This document shows, piece by piece, positions 39,601 to 46,039 of a stretch of 62,000 nt of DNA. A program made the translations under genes and the position numbers. Origin of the DNA: Cristatella mucedo. Its lineage: Eukaryota > Bryozoa > Phylactolaemata > Cristatellidae. The stretch's first letter is position 1, and each line of letters starts with the position of its first letter. Location: positions 1 through 62,000 of the forward strand of contig WPIO01000219.1 in NCBI GenBank assembly GCA_009760855.2, given 5' to 3'. Below the pieces are notes generated by a model that worked only from the letters and a program-made list of their open reading frames with translations, had not been told where the DNA came from and did no database searches.

Positions 39601-42424
39601 GCTACTACTGACGGAACTCGACGGCAGCCGCAGGCCTGCTCGGCGCAGCTCTGTCCCATCAGCTGCTCGAGGTGGCCGGCCGTCTTCCGGCCAACTTCGT
39701 TCTCACACTCGACTGCTGCCACGCTCACTCCAGCGATCCAAAGCAGAGGATCCACATGGACGAGCGATCACCCTACTCTGGCTACGCCGTGCTGTCGTCC
39801 TGCACGGACGCCCAGGAGTGACAGTTTGGCCTCTCGACGGGGTTCACTGAGTTCCTCATCGGCGACCTCGCCAACGACGCCATAGTAACGCCATGGACGA
39901 CTGCCAGCAGGCGATCAAGAGGGCGTTCCGTGAGCTTGCCTGCGAATAGGTGTACTGTCGCCCATAATAAAAGTACGAGGCCACCGTGGCAGCGGCAGCG
40001 GCTGCTGCTGCCGGGCTCGAGCAGCGGTGCCTGGCGTGTGAGTGACTTTGGCCCTACTCCAATGGCTGCCTGCAGCTCGCCGACATATTCGAGTACGTCA
40101 CGGCTCACCTGTGCGTCGACCTCATGCGACTCGTCCAATGCCGAGCTCTACCTGCCGGTGGCACACTCCCTGTCGAAGCGGCCGACATGCGAAGCCCTCG
40201 TTCGCCTGCAGCAGAGGGATCCCTTGGCCGACGCCGTGGAGCTCGTCGTCAGCTTGAAAGATTGCCGACAGACGTGCCGGCGACCGTGGAGCAAGTTCAA
40301 ACCGCCGTCCTTGCCGAGATACAGCAGTTTATGAAGGATGAAAAGTTTACCTTTGGTGAGCTATCATTTTTGTGCAAAACTCGTAGCTCGTTATTCTCGA
40401 GACTTTGGCGTGGGATAATAATCATTTTTGCTTTTTTGCTCAGCGCATTGCAGCAGAGCTTGAAATGTGAGAGATCTATTTTTTGTTATCCAAGCTGTTT
40501 AGTGGGCCCTATTCTTGTGGTTTCATTGAGAAAATTTAAGGAAATCATCATCCTTTGGGGTAACCTTATCATCCTTTCACAGGTCCTCTCCATTAGAAAA
40601 GTATATTTCAAGGTCTCGGATTTATCTTTCTTCCAAACTTATATGATTCATCGGAGCTGTTACCATTCACCGGAATAAAGGTCAGGTCTCTATGAGCACT
40701 TTGTAATCTGGTCTGAAATAACGGTTTGACAGAAGTTGCTGCTTGCTTCAGAGTTACTCTCAAGATCTTAATAATGATAATAATAATAGCAATAATGCAT
40801 CAGATAAAGCACCCTCAGAAAAAAATCAACCACTTTCTAAGTGCTTTAAATTATCATACGTGAACTCGAATAGAACCGCTCTGTGAGTTTATTGCATGCT
40901 TACCTAAAATGCTTATTTTACAGTGCATTCATGTAGTATTAGCCAGGAATTGGCCAATAGTGGCCTAAGCCTTGAAGGTTGGCAGAAAATAAGCTAGCGA
41001 CTGGTTTGGAAAAGTTGCGGTTTCTTTATTATCGGATTTGTTACTCGAATGCATAAAGAATAAGCAGACGTGGTGCATTTAAGAATCGCACAGCTAGCTG
41101 CCCTGACTCGAATCGTATAGCCATTCTCGTACGAACGTCAAAACCGATGGAGACCGTGCCTTTAGTTCTTCTCCTCTCAAAGCCTGAAACTCACTACCGA
41201 CGTTCGTCACAGCGTCCCCTGAGATCAAGTCATTTAAAATGAACTATAACACTCACGTTTATATTACAGCATTTGGTGGGTCTTTGTGATTCGTACATCG
41301 TGTGCATGTACCTGATTGCACTAAGCCTGCTGCTCGCTTGGGTTATCACCAATCATTTGGTAATGCTATCTATCCAGCCTCTGTAAATTGCCTGGACAGA
41401 GGTTCAGTTCTATGAGGGTGCTATGTAAATGTATTTTTATTACTATTATTATTATTATTGTCAGTTCGAATGGTGGGTTTTAGTTAACTCCACGGGCATC
41501 TATTCTATAACGCCAGCTTGGTATAGAACGATGCCTGGCGACTCTATCATAATCATTATGCCCTGTTTCAAATCTTGACGGCATTGAGATGTTTTCCTTA
41601 GGCCACCGGCACTAATTATATCCTGGTGATCAGCAAATCCTTGTTTGGAAAAGTATAACTTGGGACTAGAAGACACTGAAATATTTCCCCATTAGGAATC
41701 ATCACCGAGTCGCACTGGTCGTACTGGTGGTGCGGTGCCTCCTGCGAAAATGTGCTGTTCTTCATTGGCTCAAGGTGTCAGTTCTTGCGTGGCATGCAAG
41801 GATTGAAGCTGTGAAGTGAGCTGAACAATGCTGCTGCTGCTGCTGCTGCTGGCAGCAAGCTCTGCTGTATCAGGCGGCCTATCGCTGGCTGTATTATTGC
41901 GATCTATTCGGCCTGCCGACTTTGGCACGATGTCACCTAACCCCTCATAACGTTAACGGAGGGCCTGGAAAGTGATTGCGTTCTCTGAGGGCGCAATGAA
42001 AACTTATCAGCATTGTCATTATAACCTTTGACTAGATTGCTTCGAAATCCTTTTGAAGACGTGACATTGGCACCTGCTTTGGCATGCAACCTTGCCGGCT
42101 GCAGTCAACAGGAAGGTCGCTCCAGCGCTGTCGTTGCCGCCGACCTCTTGCCAACGGCTCGCCGGGAATTCAGCGCCTCGGCCCAGGGCGGCTGCTCGAC
42201 CCGTCCTCAAACGAAAGGCTCGTCTCTCAATTGAGGCGAGCAGGAGTGGCAACGACACCCGTGCGGACCAGTTCAACCTGCAGGCGTCACCAAGGGGCGC
42301 CAGTGTGCAGGCGCGTGTCGGTGGGGCCGTGCAGTGGGAAGACATTGATGAGCCTGCAGGTCATCCGCCAGCCGATGCTGGCACCGACGACGCCAGTTCG
42401 GTGGCTCGTTCCACCGTCGCGTAG
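11660..42424 (+). CDS. Multi-exon gene: tandem DED - Pelle/IRAK-like kinase - Zn module - caspase-like (C14)
   Basis: Hand-built gene model of about 16 exons. Seen directly: GT..AG junctions whose phases match (1,1,1,1,0,2,2,1,0,0,1,1,2,1) from the start ATG to 39101, and a phase-1 donor at 40356 matching a phase-1 acceptor at 42104. Predicted product: about 900 residues through exon 13, possibly about 1400 in all. Order: DED 1 (about residues 25-95), helical segment, DED 2 (about 198-270), helical segment, linker, kinase (about 430-770), Cys/His module (about 773-862), caspase-like region. Known from the families: DEDs assemble FADD/caspase-8 complexes, and Pelle/IRAK kinases signal below Toll/IL-1 receptors. 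Inferred: a cytosolic innate-immune or cell-death signalling protein. Alternatives are two adjacent genes (kinase, then caspase-like) or alternative use of the two DED exons. Introns carry LINEs and SINEs; the largest is 9.4 kb. RNA support is not available here. Confidence 0.7.
12104..12625 (+). CDS. Exon 2, death effector domain copy 1 plus helical segment
   Basis: A phase 1-1 exon of 522 bases (174 codons) between ATTCCAG and a GTGAGG donor. The first 70 residues read like a DED: an ...AESAVDLFSNV... helix resembling the LDLF/DLF segment of FADD and caspase-8, then ...LLSLLGRRDLLEEL, whose R-R-D-L is the RxDL part of the DED charge triad. A second charged helical stretch follows (LYHELEEQDLRQRD..., NREWPSLVNELLRRFPL, NWVRKHIDV). 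It may be another death-fold or a helical extension; I do not recognise it. Beyond the donor the two duplicate copies acquire frame-breaking indels, which supports the exon end. Confidence 0.78.
13249..13767 (+). CDS. Exon 3, death effector domain copy 2 plus helical segment
   Basis: A phase 1-1 exon of 519 bases (173 codons), clearly a duplicate of the exon at 12104 and one codon shorter at its start. The core (FLLADALDADLLERAESA, LFSNV, LLSLLGRRDLL) is almost unchanged. The second half differs more (LYLELDERKLKQQDM against LYHELEEQDLRQRDK). Because both copies are symmetrical, the transcript may contain both, either one, or neither without a frame change. The same ATTCCAG acceptor and CATG|GTGAGG donor flank both. 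The RxDL motif is retained. Confidence 0.78.
14755..14830 (+). mobile_element. LINE family 1 3' tail
   Basis: TAGCCTAGAAAGAGCC..GTTCTCTGAGGGCACTATATCAAATGCATTATTATTG: the terminal hairpin region and ATT tail, without coding sequence. Confidence 0.75.
14835..15910 (+). mobile_element. LINE family 2, C-terminal ORF and 3' UTR, split by a SINE
   Basis: 14892-15560 encodes the end of the RT ORF (RNLGVIFDRCLNFKTFI, SLVLSPLDYCNSLLAGL, RHGLIPLYVAELLHQFQPL, NSLPQFL). The 3' UTR resumes after a SINE at about 15757 (GCGTGAGACGAAGCCTAGTGG) and ends in GTGGAAATACATTACATGA at 15890-15909. It lies in intron 3 of the DED-kinase gene. Confidence 0.85.
15565..15755 (-). mobile_element. tRNA-derived SINE inside LINE family 2
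   Basis: Minus-oriented SINE (AAATAATAATATTAAATCC tail, CACCGCTTGCAGTGGCGAT, CGGGACCGAGGTCGTGAAAG, GTGTGCCATCACGGC) inserted between the ORF end and 3' UTR of the LINE at 14835-15910. Confidence 0.8.
15911..16844. other. Intron 3 remainder
   Basis: No repeat family recognised. A short open frame (16197-16424) has no known motif. The polypyrimidine tract is weak; the exon 4 acceptor is GTTGCAG at 16838-16844. Confidence 0.4.
16845..17087 (+). CDS. Exon 4, linker and kinase glycine-rich loop
   Basis: The exon starts after TTGCAG in phase 1 and ends at AAAG|GTTGGT in phase 1. It encodes an acidic linker (LLDLDEQPTYSTSVVDEQQ) followed by a stretch like the pre-kinase helix of Pelle/IRAK and plant RLK kinases, then SLGFGRSADVYKG, the G-x-G-x-x-x-x-V nucleotide loop. 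The reading frame continues into 17798 with the Gly codon split across the junction. The incoming phase equals that leaving both DED exons, which links DED and kinase in one transcript. Confidence 0.82.
17798..17913 (+). CDS. Exon 5, kinase beta-3 strand with ATP-binding Lys
   Basis: Acceptor CATTTTAG, donor CAG|GTGAGC, entering phase 1 and leaving phase 0. It encodes ...YEGLEVAVKVLNIPT..., where the Lys of VAVK (codon 17854-17856) is the expected ATP-anchoring lysine. The spacing from the glycine loop carries an insert of about ten residues (FCPKIPSLRKYEG) compared with typical kinases. Confidence 0.85.
18415..18503 (+). CDS. Exon 6, kinase alpha-C to beta-4
   Basis: Small 89-base exon, acceptor GTTGTAG, donor AGG|GTAAAG, entering phase 0 and leaving phase 2. 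It reads ELLCAHVLRSPFLLPLICYS plus CEPKENSIT, matching the kinase pattern of an L-x-H-P-F/N segment followed by ...LIGYC.E. The first Glu may be the alpha-C glutamate that pairs with the VAVK lysine, but the alpha-C helix is short here, so this is uncertain. The split Gly codon is completed at 27929. Confidence 0.75.
18504..20927. other. Intron 6, 5' part, with CT-rich tract
   Basis: 18540-18830 is a long imperfect (CT)n/(TTTCTC)n tract. 19450-19860 is locally GC-rich and open on both strands but has no recognised domain or fitting splice phase. A G-run lies at 20872-20880. Confidence 0.45.
20928..21415 (-). mobile_element. LINE family 1, 3' half of a minus-strand copy
   Basis: Minus-strand match to the family 1 3' UTR (ACATGCACAGTGTCAGCACACATAAGCAC) and C-terminal ORF (GACTTCCAGGCTTTGGGAGCAT). 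It continues at 22205 after a plus-strand LINE inserted between. Confidence 0.75.
21424..22142 (+). mobile_element. LINE family 1, plus copy nested in a minus copy
   Basis: From CACTGCTTACTGG through the C-terminal ORF (LHWLPVKQRIDFKVLSL, RSLHSLAPAYLSDLL) and 3' UTR to CATTATTATTATAG. The terminal hairpin carries a (GA)n expansion. Confidence 0.85.
22046..22099 (+). repeat. (GA)n microsatellite inside the LINE 3' hairpin
   Basis: Uninterrupted AG/GA run replacing the AGAAAGAGA part of the normal hairpin between AAAGCACCT and ATTGAGTTCTCTGAGGGCAC. Confidence 0.95.
22205..22975 (-). mobile_element. LINE family 1, RT part of the interrupted minus copy
   Basis: Minus strand resembles the connection domain and RT of family 1 (LGSYLSES.. 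matching FGSYLIGR.. near 22850; LISKSFSSLPHL near 22900). The continuation at 22205 (CGCCTGAT-like block, TCACTAATGCATGGACCAGTCTGGACA) follows on from 21415. Confidence 0.65.
22976..24134. other. Intron 6, middle part
   Basis: Mostly unassigned. A LINE family 1 tail (plus) lies at 23505-23580 (GTAAATTGCCTAGAAAAAGATTG..CATTATTATT). Confidence 0.45.
24135..24900 (-). mobile_element. LINE family 2 copy
   Basis: Starts with TAATGTAATGTATCTCTGTCTG (reverse of the tail) and runs through the family 2 3' UTR and C-terminal ORF (complement of ..CAGTTTTAGCCTC.., ..CTGCAGCTGGCTATGAATATGG..). Confidence 0.8.
25090..27805 (+). mobile_element. LINE family 1, longest copy (CR1/L2-like, Jockey superfamily)
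   Basis: 5'-truncated non-LTR retrotransposon in intron 6. 25095-25490 holds the end of an AP-type endonuclease (LVIGDFNVHFD; a later LSDHMQISF with the catalytic-type SDH). 25922-26791 holds the reverse transcriptase (KYRPVSLLPFLSKTLEQVV, QSGFRANHSTESAL, AAFDTIDHKVLL, GVPQGSVLGPVLF, YVDDTQLYL). 27073-27567 is the C-terminal domain (RLQLVQNFATRLV, LHWLPVKQRIDFKV). A 3' UTR ends in a hairpin (27733-27772) and a short ATT-rich tail. Stops (such as TGA at 26789) and frameshifts make it inactive. Clade placement between CR1, L2 and Rex1-like is not certain. Confidence 0.9.
27849..27902 (+). repeat. (GA)n microsatellite next to the exon 7 acceptor
   Basis: An uninterrupted (GA)n run of about 53 bases ending 26 bases before the exon 7 start; the usual pyrimidine tract is reduced to CACCTTTG. 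Confidence 0.95.
27929..28105 (+). CDS. Exon 7, kinase hinge, alpha-D and alpha-E
   Basis: Acceptor CTTTGTAG, donor CAG|GTGAGA, phase 2 to phase 2. It encodes HPYYALMFPLMSRGDLRSCL, the hinge and the usual M-x-x-G-x-L segment, and then a W-x-x-R-x-x-I-A-x-x-x-A-x-A-L-x-x-L-H pattern (RVRIAHQVAVALQTLH) typical of Pelle/IRAK and plant RLK kinases. It lies 9.4 kb downstream of exon 6, across an intron holding a long LINE. A (GA)n tract ends about 27 bases before its acceptor. Confidence 0.85.
28644..28858 (+). CDS. Exon 8, kinase catalytic and activation loops
   Basis: Acceptor GACGCTCAG, donor GTAG|GTACGT, phase 2 to phase 1. It contains VHGDVKSANILLD (catalytic Asp codon 28663-28665; HGD instead of HRD, as in Pelle and IRAK1), LADTGLSKEL (DTG at 28717-28725 in place of DFG), an activation loop STTTGIGTPGYCHPAASEG and the D-W-F-S-F-G-V helix F start. 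The lysine and asparagine of KSAN and both aspartates are retained, so activity is plausible. The donor at 28859 was chosen over one at 28853 because only it gives the FGVVLLELL continuation. Confidence 0.88.
29353..29486 (+). CDS. Exon 9, kinase helix F/G region
   Basis: Acceptor TTTCTTGCAG, donor CTGCAG|GTTGCT, phase 1 to phase 0. It completes SFGV-VLLELLLQKPA, the Pelle/RLK-like helix F pattern (VLLELLTGK..), and continues with the less conserved LYTLLYKKNLLHYKDH and IEPGNSKLQ, matching the W-x-x-x..L-x-D-P stretch only loosely. Confidence 0.78.
29487..31238. repeat. Intron 9 with GA-rich array
   Basis: 30525-30652 is an imperfect (GA)n/(GAGACA)n array; the rest is unassigned. A direct duplication of CTACACCAGTG occurs at 29968-29990. 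Confidence 0.6.
31239..31475 (+). CDS. Exon 10, kinase C-lobe end with Cys-rich insert
   Basis: Acceptor GGCTTTGCAG, donor CTGCAG|GTGCAT, phase 0 to phase 0, 79 codons. It reads ...ASLEAANLLFHIAVNCISAER..., aligning with the final kinase helices (L-x-x-x-L-x-I-A-x-x-C), and later ELRPVMLLQ, which resembles the closing R-P-x-M motif. Between them lies an unusual insert of about 30 residues, YLYCDDCHCKKW...GDCYI. Reading through the donor would end at a stop at 31545-31547, so a shorter isoform ending here is possible. Confidence 0.75.
31476..32221. other. Intron 10
   Basis: Contains a CA-rich stretch (31748-31812). No further gene feature seen. Confidence 0.4.
32222..32360 (+). CDS. Exon 11, poly-Ala linker and first half of a Cys/His module
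   Basis: Acceptor TATGTTCGTAG, donor GAAG|GTAGGA, phase 0 to phase 1. It encodes DLCSSNCIPLF, a run of seven alanines from a GCT/GCA repeat, then RRCASCFVMLASE. The C-x2-C pair starts a metal-binding pattern finished by the exon at 34290. The alanine run (about 32280-32300) may vary in length. Confidence 0.65.
32361..34289. other. Intron 11
   Basis: Mostly unassigned. 33500-33630 is related to the TATA-bearing repeat at 5480-5640, and 34065-34130 is a diverged LINE family 1 tail (CTGCCTAAGAAGAGATTTAA..CATTATTATT). Confidence 0.4.
34290..34421 (+). CDS. Exon 12, second half of the Cys/His module
   Basis: Acceptor TTGTTTTCAG, donor ATAG|GTGAGC, phase 1 to phase 1. It reads ...SSLCQPEQCSWYCSTCLRSG... 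and VYCLQHG. Joined with the previous exon, the ligand spacing is C-x2-C-x19-C-x4-C-x3-C-x2-C-x8-C-x2-H, eight possible zinc ligands as in RING/PHD-type cross-brace folds. I cannot assign a named family. A ubiquitin-ligase or adaptor role would be inference only. Confidence 0.68.
34422..35951. repeat. Intron 12 with CA/TG inverted microsatellite
   Basis: 35612-35650 is (CA)n and 35660-35715 is (TG)n, separated by TATATATA-rich sequence, forming an imperfect inverted repeat of about 100 bases. Confidence 0.6.
35952..36069 (+). CDS. Exon 13, candidate N-terminal part of a caspase-like domain
   Basis: Acceptor GGGTTTTCAG, donor ATAAG|GTAGGC, phase 1 to phase 2. It encodes NAHFIAVSGSGKGADVLKQD followed by CNRLLDTLTDTTFAGI. 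A hydrophobic strand, a Gly-rich turn, a D-x-x-x-L-x-x-x-L helix and a T-D-T-x-F-x-G-I end resemble the opening of C14 caspase-like domains (strand, small turn, D..A..L helix, 'G[VF]'). GSGKGAD is only superficially P-loop-like (GxGKGA, not GxxxxGK[ST]). Confidence 0.6.
36090..36575 (+). mobile_element. LINE family 2, 3' end
   Basis: Encodes KVLTLTHKASDGLPPSYLAE, LLHQFQPVRALRYC and NKLAVPILCLETVG, then the 3' UTR with TCGTGAGGTGAAGTCTGTTGG and GAGTTGAAGACGAAGACATATTACCTTACA. It lies 20 bases after the exon 13 donor. Confidence 0.85.
36576..38234. other. Intron 13, AT-rich part
   Basis: AT-rich, without recognisable coding sequence. A weak family 1 tail-like block occurs near 36690-36760. Confidence 0.4.
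38235..39000 (-). mobile_element. LINE family 1, 3' part, abutting exon 14
   Basis: Starts with AATAATAATGATAATAC and the complement of the hairpin (ACTCCCTCAGAGAACTTAATCTC), then 3' UTR and C-terminal ORF (minus-strand ORF 38946-38647: RLDFCNSLLVGQPACAIR, LHWLPVK). Similarity runs to AGCAATGTTACATAGCTA at the candidate exon 14 acceptor. Confidence 0.85.
39001..40355 (+). CDS. Exons 14-15, GC-rich caspase-like (peptidase C14) region, frame-broken
   Basis: GC-rich block with three frames open in turn. 39001-39101 (ETLERVVRNVGALV...) ends at a possible donor G|GTTGGT. 39275-39440 follows CTCTGCAG (KDEQLKELDSAKQAEK...), so an intron at 39102-39274 would remove a TAG (39256-39258) and fix the phase. 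From about 39440 a third frame gives ELLRECCNG, RLPANFVLTLDCCHAHSS (Asp-Cys-Cys-His at 39711-39722, the C14 catalytic-Cys context), YAVLSSCTDAQE and GFTEFLIGDLAND, matching the post-cysteine part of metacaspase/orthocaspase-like peptidases. It has in-frame TGA at 39609-39611 and 39819-39821. LADIFEYVTAHL and VEQVQTAVLAEIQQF follow in another frame up to donor GTGAGC (40356). No S-G-H-G histidine motif was found. Either a decayed domain, missed mini-introns or indel errors. Confidence 0.5.
40356..42104. other. Last intron with LINE tails
   Basis: Holds a minus-strand family 1 tail at 40776-40852, a plus-strand 3' end at 41140-41460 (GGAGACCGTGCCTTTAGTTC..; ATT tail), a further hairpin-like tail at 41955-42020 and a (CTG)n microsatellite at 41829-41851. 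Confidence 0.6.
42105..42424 (+). CDS. Last exon, basic/low-complexity tail and stop
   Basis: Acceptor GCCGGCTGCAG in phase 1 matches the donor at 40356. It runs 105 codons to TAG at 42422-42424: VLKRKARLSIEASRSG, ...ADQFNLQASPRGASVQARVG... and QWEDIDEPAGHPPADAGTDD. The base composition is sharply richer in G+C than the AT-rich flanks, as in the other coding exons. No domain was recognised. No AATAAA polyadenylation signal was identified with confidence in the following 400 bases (AAAATAATTC at 42833 is the nearest AT-rich candidate). Confidence 0.5.
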
Positions 42425-42974
42425 GCCGAGAAAGTTGCGCCCGCTAGCCTTCTCTCTCACCTCACGCTGCGCACGGCTGCCTGCGAGATAACTGACGATT
42501 CGGTCATGAAGACTATGCTCAGTAAAGGTTTTGCTATTCACTGCTCAGTCAGCCTGTAGGCTGCTATTGCTGCTTTGCTTAGGGACTCCGCTTGCGTGTT
42601 AACCATGAACGTGTGCGAAGGAACGAAACACAGCAGCGGCCTCCTCGGCTGGGACTTAATATATAACTTAGTAGGGCAAAGATGCAAGTGCTCAAAGTTG
42701 CAAGGTTCGACAACATTGTCTCGAACGAAGTTGCACAATTTTGACTCTCCCAATGACTTTCAAATGATATATGGGCTTTTAGTGCTTAGGTTTTAGGAAG
42801 CGTTAGTTAAGGGCAACTTTTTCTTAATTTGAAAAAATAATTCGAAAAAAACGTATATATGCATTAAATATATATTTCAGCCTATGGATGTCTGGTAATA
42901 TTAGAGCCTCTTAAGACGCTGCTACATGGTTTGTTTTTCCTTTGCTGAAGTAGCTGCGATGGCTCCTGTTTGAC
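42425..42974. other. Possible 3' UTR and downstream sequence
   Basis: GC content falls quickly after the stop codon. No gene recognised; the 3' end of the transcript cannot be placed from sequence alone. Confidence 0.3.
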
Positions 42975-43262
42975 CAACAGATTCAGAGTAAAGTTCTTAC
43001 GCATGCCCCTATTGTCAGCTATCGCTTGGCTCCTTAGTACCTAGCTGAACTCTGCTCCTGTTTCGGAATCCTCGTGCCCTCCGGTACTCTATTGTTAATG
43101 CATTTGCTATTACATTCATACGCTTAAAGACCATCACTGACAGAAGCTTCTGCTCTTAAGGTCCTAGAATGTGCAACTCACTCCCACAGTTCCAATGCAA
43201 TGACATCCATTTGTATTTTGAGCGTTTTTAAGTTACAGACGAAGGTACACTGCACTACATTC
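42975..43262 (+). mobile_element. LINE family 2, degenerate 3' end
   Basis: CAGATTCAGAGTAAAGTTCTTACGC..TAGCTGAACT..AAGTTACAGACGAAGGTACACTGCACTACA follows the family 2 order with many changes. Confidence 0.65.
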
Positions 43263-43377
43263 GTACTCTTTTTAAGGCTGTGCTGTAGATACATGACAGA
43301 TAACTCATCTGCGAAAAATATTGTGATCCAAGCTTAAATACCTAACAGAAAGAAAGAAAATGTCAGCTGATCGCGTA

Positions 43378-43500
43378 GCCTTAACGGCTTGTACCCCATG
43401 CCCCCTGCTTACTGTGGGCAATAAAGAACCGCCCACTTCAGGGCTCGAAACCACAACCTGGCTCGTGAAGAGCACCGATCTTACCTCTGATATAACACTT
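43378..43500 (-). mobile_element. SINE, variant subfamily
   Basis: The complement carries TGCTCTTCACGAGCCAGGTTGTGGTTTCGAGCCCTGAAGTGGGCG, a B-box-like block with GAGCCCTGA as in the copy at 53780-53985, unlike the AATCCTGCGG of the main subfamily. Confidence 0.65.
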
Positions 43501-44069
43501 AAGGAAGCGCTACCGATAAGAAAGTGATCGCATTGAATGTTACAGTCACAGGAATTGAGTAGAAGATTTTTGTGGCTCAGATCAACTCTCCAAACGCCAT
43601 CGAGAAAATCAGCTGTAATGGCAAGTTCCATTGGGAGAGTGGTTTGCAAGTGCGTTTTTTGCGTTTTTGGACAAGTGCTAAGTCAAGACCGGCCGTTTGA
43701 AACGCTTAGGACGGACGTTCGCTAAAATATCATAACTATACTAAGTGCAGCTGATGTCCTCGAACGGTGGGAATTTGGGTATTTTAAAGTTTTTTTTTTA
43801 GCTCCGATTGTCATGCTAACACGGGCAGCCCTACCTCGTTAATGCATTAAACTAAATACAGTTGCGTGATTGCTCAGTTCTTGTTTAGCTGCTGAATCGT
43901 TCAGCTGACTTTTGTGTTGCACCTGATACTGCTAAAGACTTGCACGCTTGGCTTAGCAAGTATCCTTATATAATTGATGTGCTGCTTAAATACGAGATTT
44001 ATTTGCATAGCTATGTTATTTACACTTTTACCGCATCTTTGGAATTTACTTTGGCATGCACACTAATAT

Positions 44070-45435
44070 GTAAAGACCCTGGAACGAGTCGTGACAGATC
44101 AGCCTAACTCATATCTTGAAACTTCAAACTTGCTAGTAGGTTCCAGCACTGCATGGCAACGGTTTTAGTCCTATCTCAGTGGGAGACTCCAGAATGTTGA
44201 TGCACATGAACAAAGCTCATCCGAAGAACCTCTGAAATATGGAGTACCTCAGGGCTCCGTGCTATGCTTGGTCCGGTTATTTTCATGGTTTATAATCTCC
44301 CTCTTGTCGACGTGATTGCCAAGCATGATCTAGGCTTTCACTTATGTGCAGATGTCATTCAGTTGTACCTGTGCCTTGATCCGTCCCAGCCCTCGAGAAC
44401 GTTGAATTCTCTTACCTCCTTTGCTCCACGTATTGATGACATCCTCATACGGATGGTACAAAACCTTCTTAAATTGTAGGATAATAAATCCAACTGACTA
44501 GTTAGTGGCAAACCAAGTGTGATTCAGAAATTAAAAGGTTAATACTCACAGTCTTCTCTAACAGCATATGTCTTGTTTAATCTGCACGAAATCTGGGTGT
44601 CCTGCTCCAAAGTGACCTTTTATTAAACGACCACATCAGCTCTACAGTCAAGTCTGCCTACTTTCAGCTAACATCGCTATAGTTACGGATTGCTTAGACA
44701 GGGATACTACATCCATATTGATCTGAGCATTTGTGGCATTCAGTTTCGACTTCGGTCACTAGTTATTTGCTGGACTCACGGTCTGTGCACTTAATCGCCT
44801 GCAGCTGGTTCACATCTCTGCAGCTAGGCTAGTTCTGTCGTGAGCGTCCCGGTTGCCACATCTCACCACTACACCACTCGCTGACCTGTACTGGCTACCA
44901 GTCAAGCAACGCATCGACTTTAGGAATCTGTCACTTAGTTTTAGGTCCTTTTATTCTTTGGCTCTAGCCTATCTCTCAGATCTACTCACCCACCAGGCTA
45001 AGCATCGTACCATCTGCTTTTCGGAATCTAACTGTTCACCTATACCTCGTAAAAACCTCAAATTCTTTGGATATCGTGCCTGTAGTTCGTATGCTTTCAA
45101 AGCCTGGAAATCACTCCCGACTTGCGTCACGATATCCCCGTCACTTGACCACATTTAAAAAGGAACTAAAACGGACCTATTTATCACATCAGTTATTTGG
45201 TTCCTGAGAGTTGACCTTTATGTGCTTGTGCGTACTGATATTGCTCATGATGCCTGCCACTAATCATGCTTGCATGCTGACCCTGAGCATGTCGCCCCTA
45301 GCCTAACCATATTCTTGTTGTTTATTGAGCATTCTTGCACTAACCATTCGATCGTGCTTCCTTTGCAGCAAATGCAAAGCATCCAGAAAGAGATTGAGTT
45401 CTCTGAGGGCGCTATATCAAATTTATTATTATTGT
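44070..45435 (+). mobile_element. LINE family 1, decayed RT to 3' tail
   Basis: Contains GCCTCAGGGCTCCGTGCTA-type RT motif coding (GVPQGSVL region near 44240), NLPLVDVIAKHDLGFHL, the C-terminal ORF (44853-45158) and tail TATATCAAATTTATTATTATTG. Many stops and indels. Confidence 0.85.
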
Positions 45436-46039
45436 TATTATTGTTACAAAAAGGGCAGTGGAACAGCCTCATTCTCGGATACTGGTCGACACTGTGCTGG
45501 ACCAGCTGCACGCTCGATCTATGCTCTCAGATTTTGGAGAGCTGTATTAATCATTGTACTTATGAGTTCGTTGGATGATTGGTATTGATACTTCTACTTA
45601 CCGAATCTTTGATTATTTTTTGGACGGGTAGTCTTCGTTAAAACTCTCCGTTGGCCATTATATTGAGCTGCTACAATGCGAAGGTGCCAGATTAAGTTAG
45701 TCTGCTTGATTTCACGTTTACCTTTGATCACGGGTATGAGGCATACGGGTTATATTTTGCAGCAAGCTTTGCAGTGTTTTATTCTTGCCTGACTACGCGA
45801 CTAGCCAGACGAGGTTTTCGCTTTATTCAAGCCATGATTTCTGTAGTTATATTAGAATTGTTGAATCGTGGATACAGCAAACTTGTTCGATGGCTGTCAA
45901 ATTTAGCGTTAAAAAAGGATCCTATTTGTATACCAAATCGTTACGGTTTTCCGATTTGTTTTATTGGCTTTCTGTTCGAGGGATATACTTGGACTTCTTT
46001 TGCCCGTCTAAAAAAAGGTAGGGTTAAGAATAAACCCTT

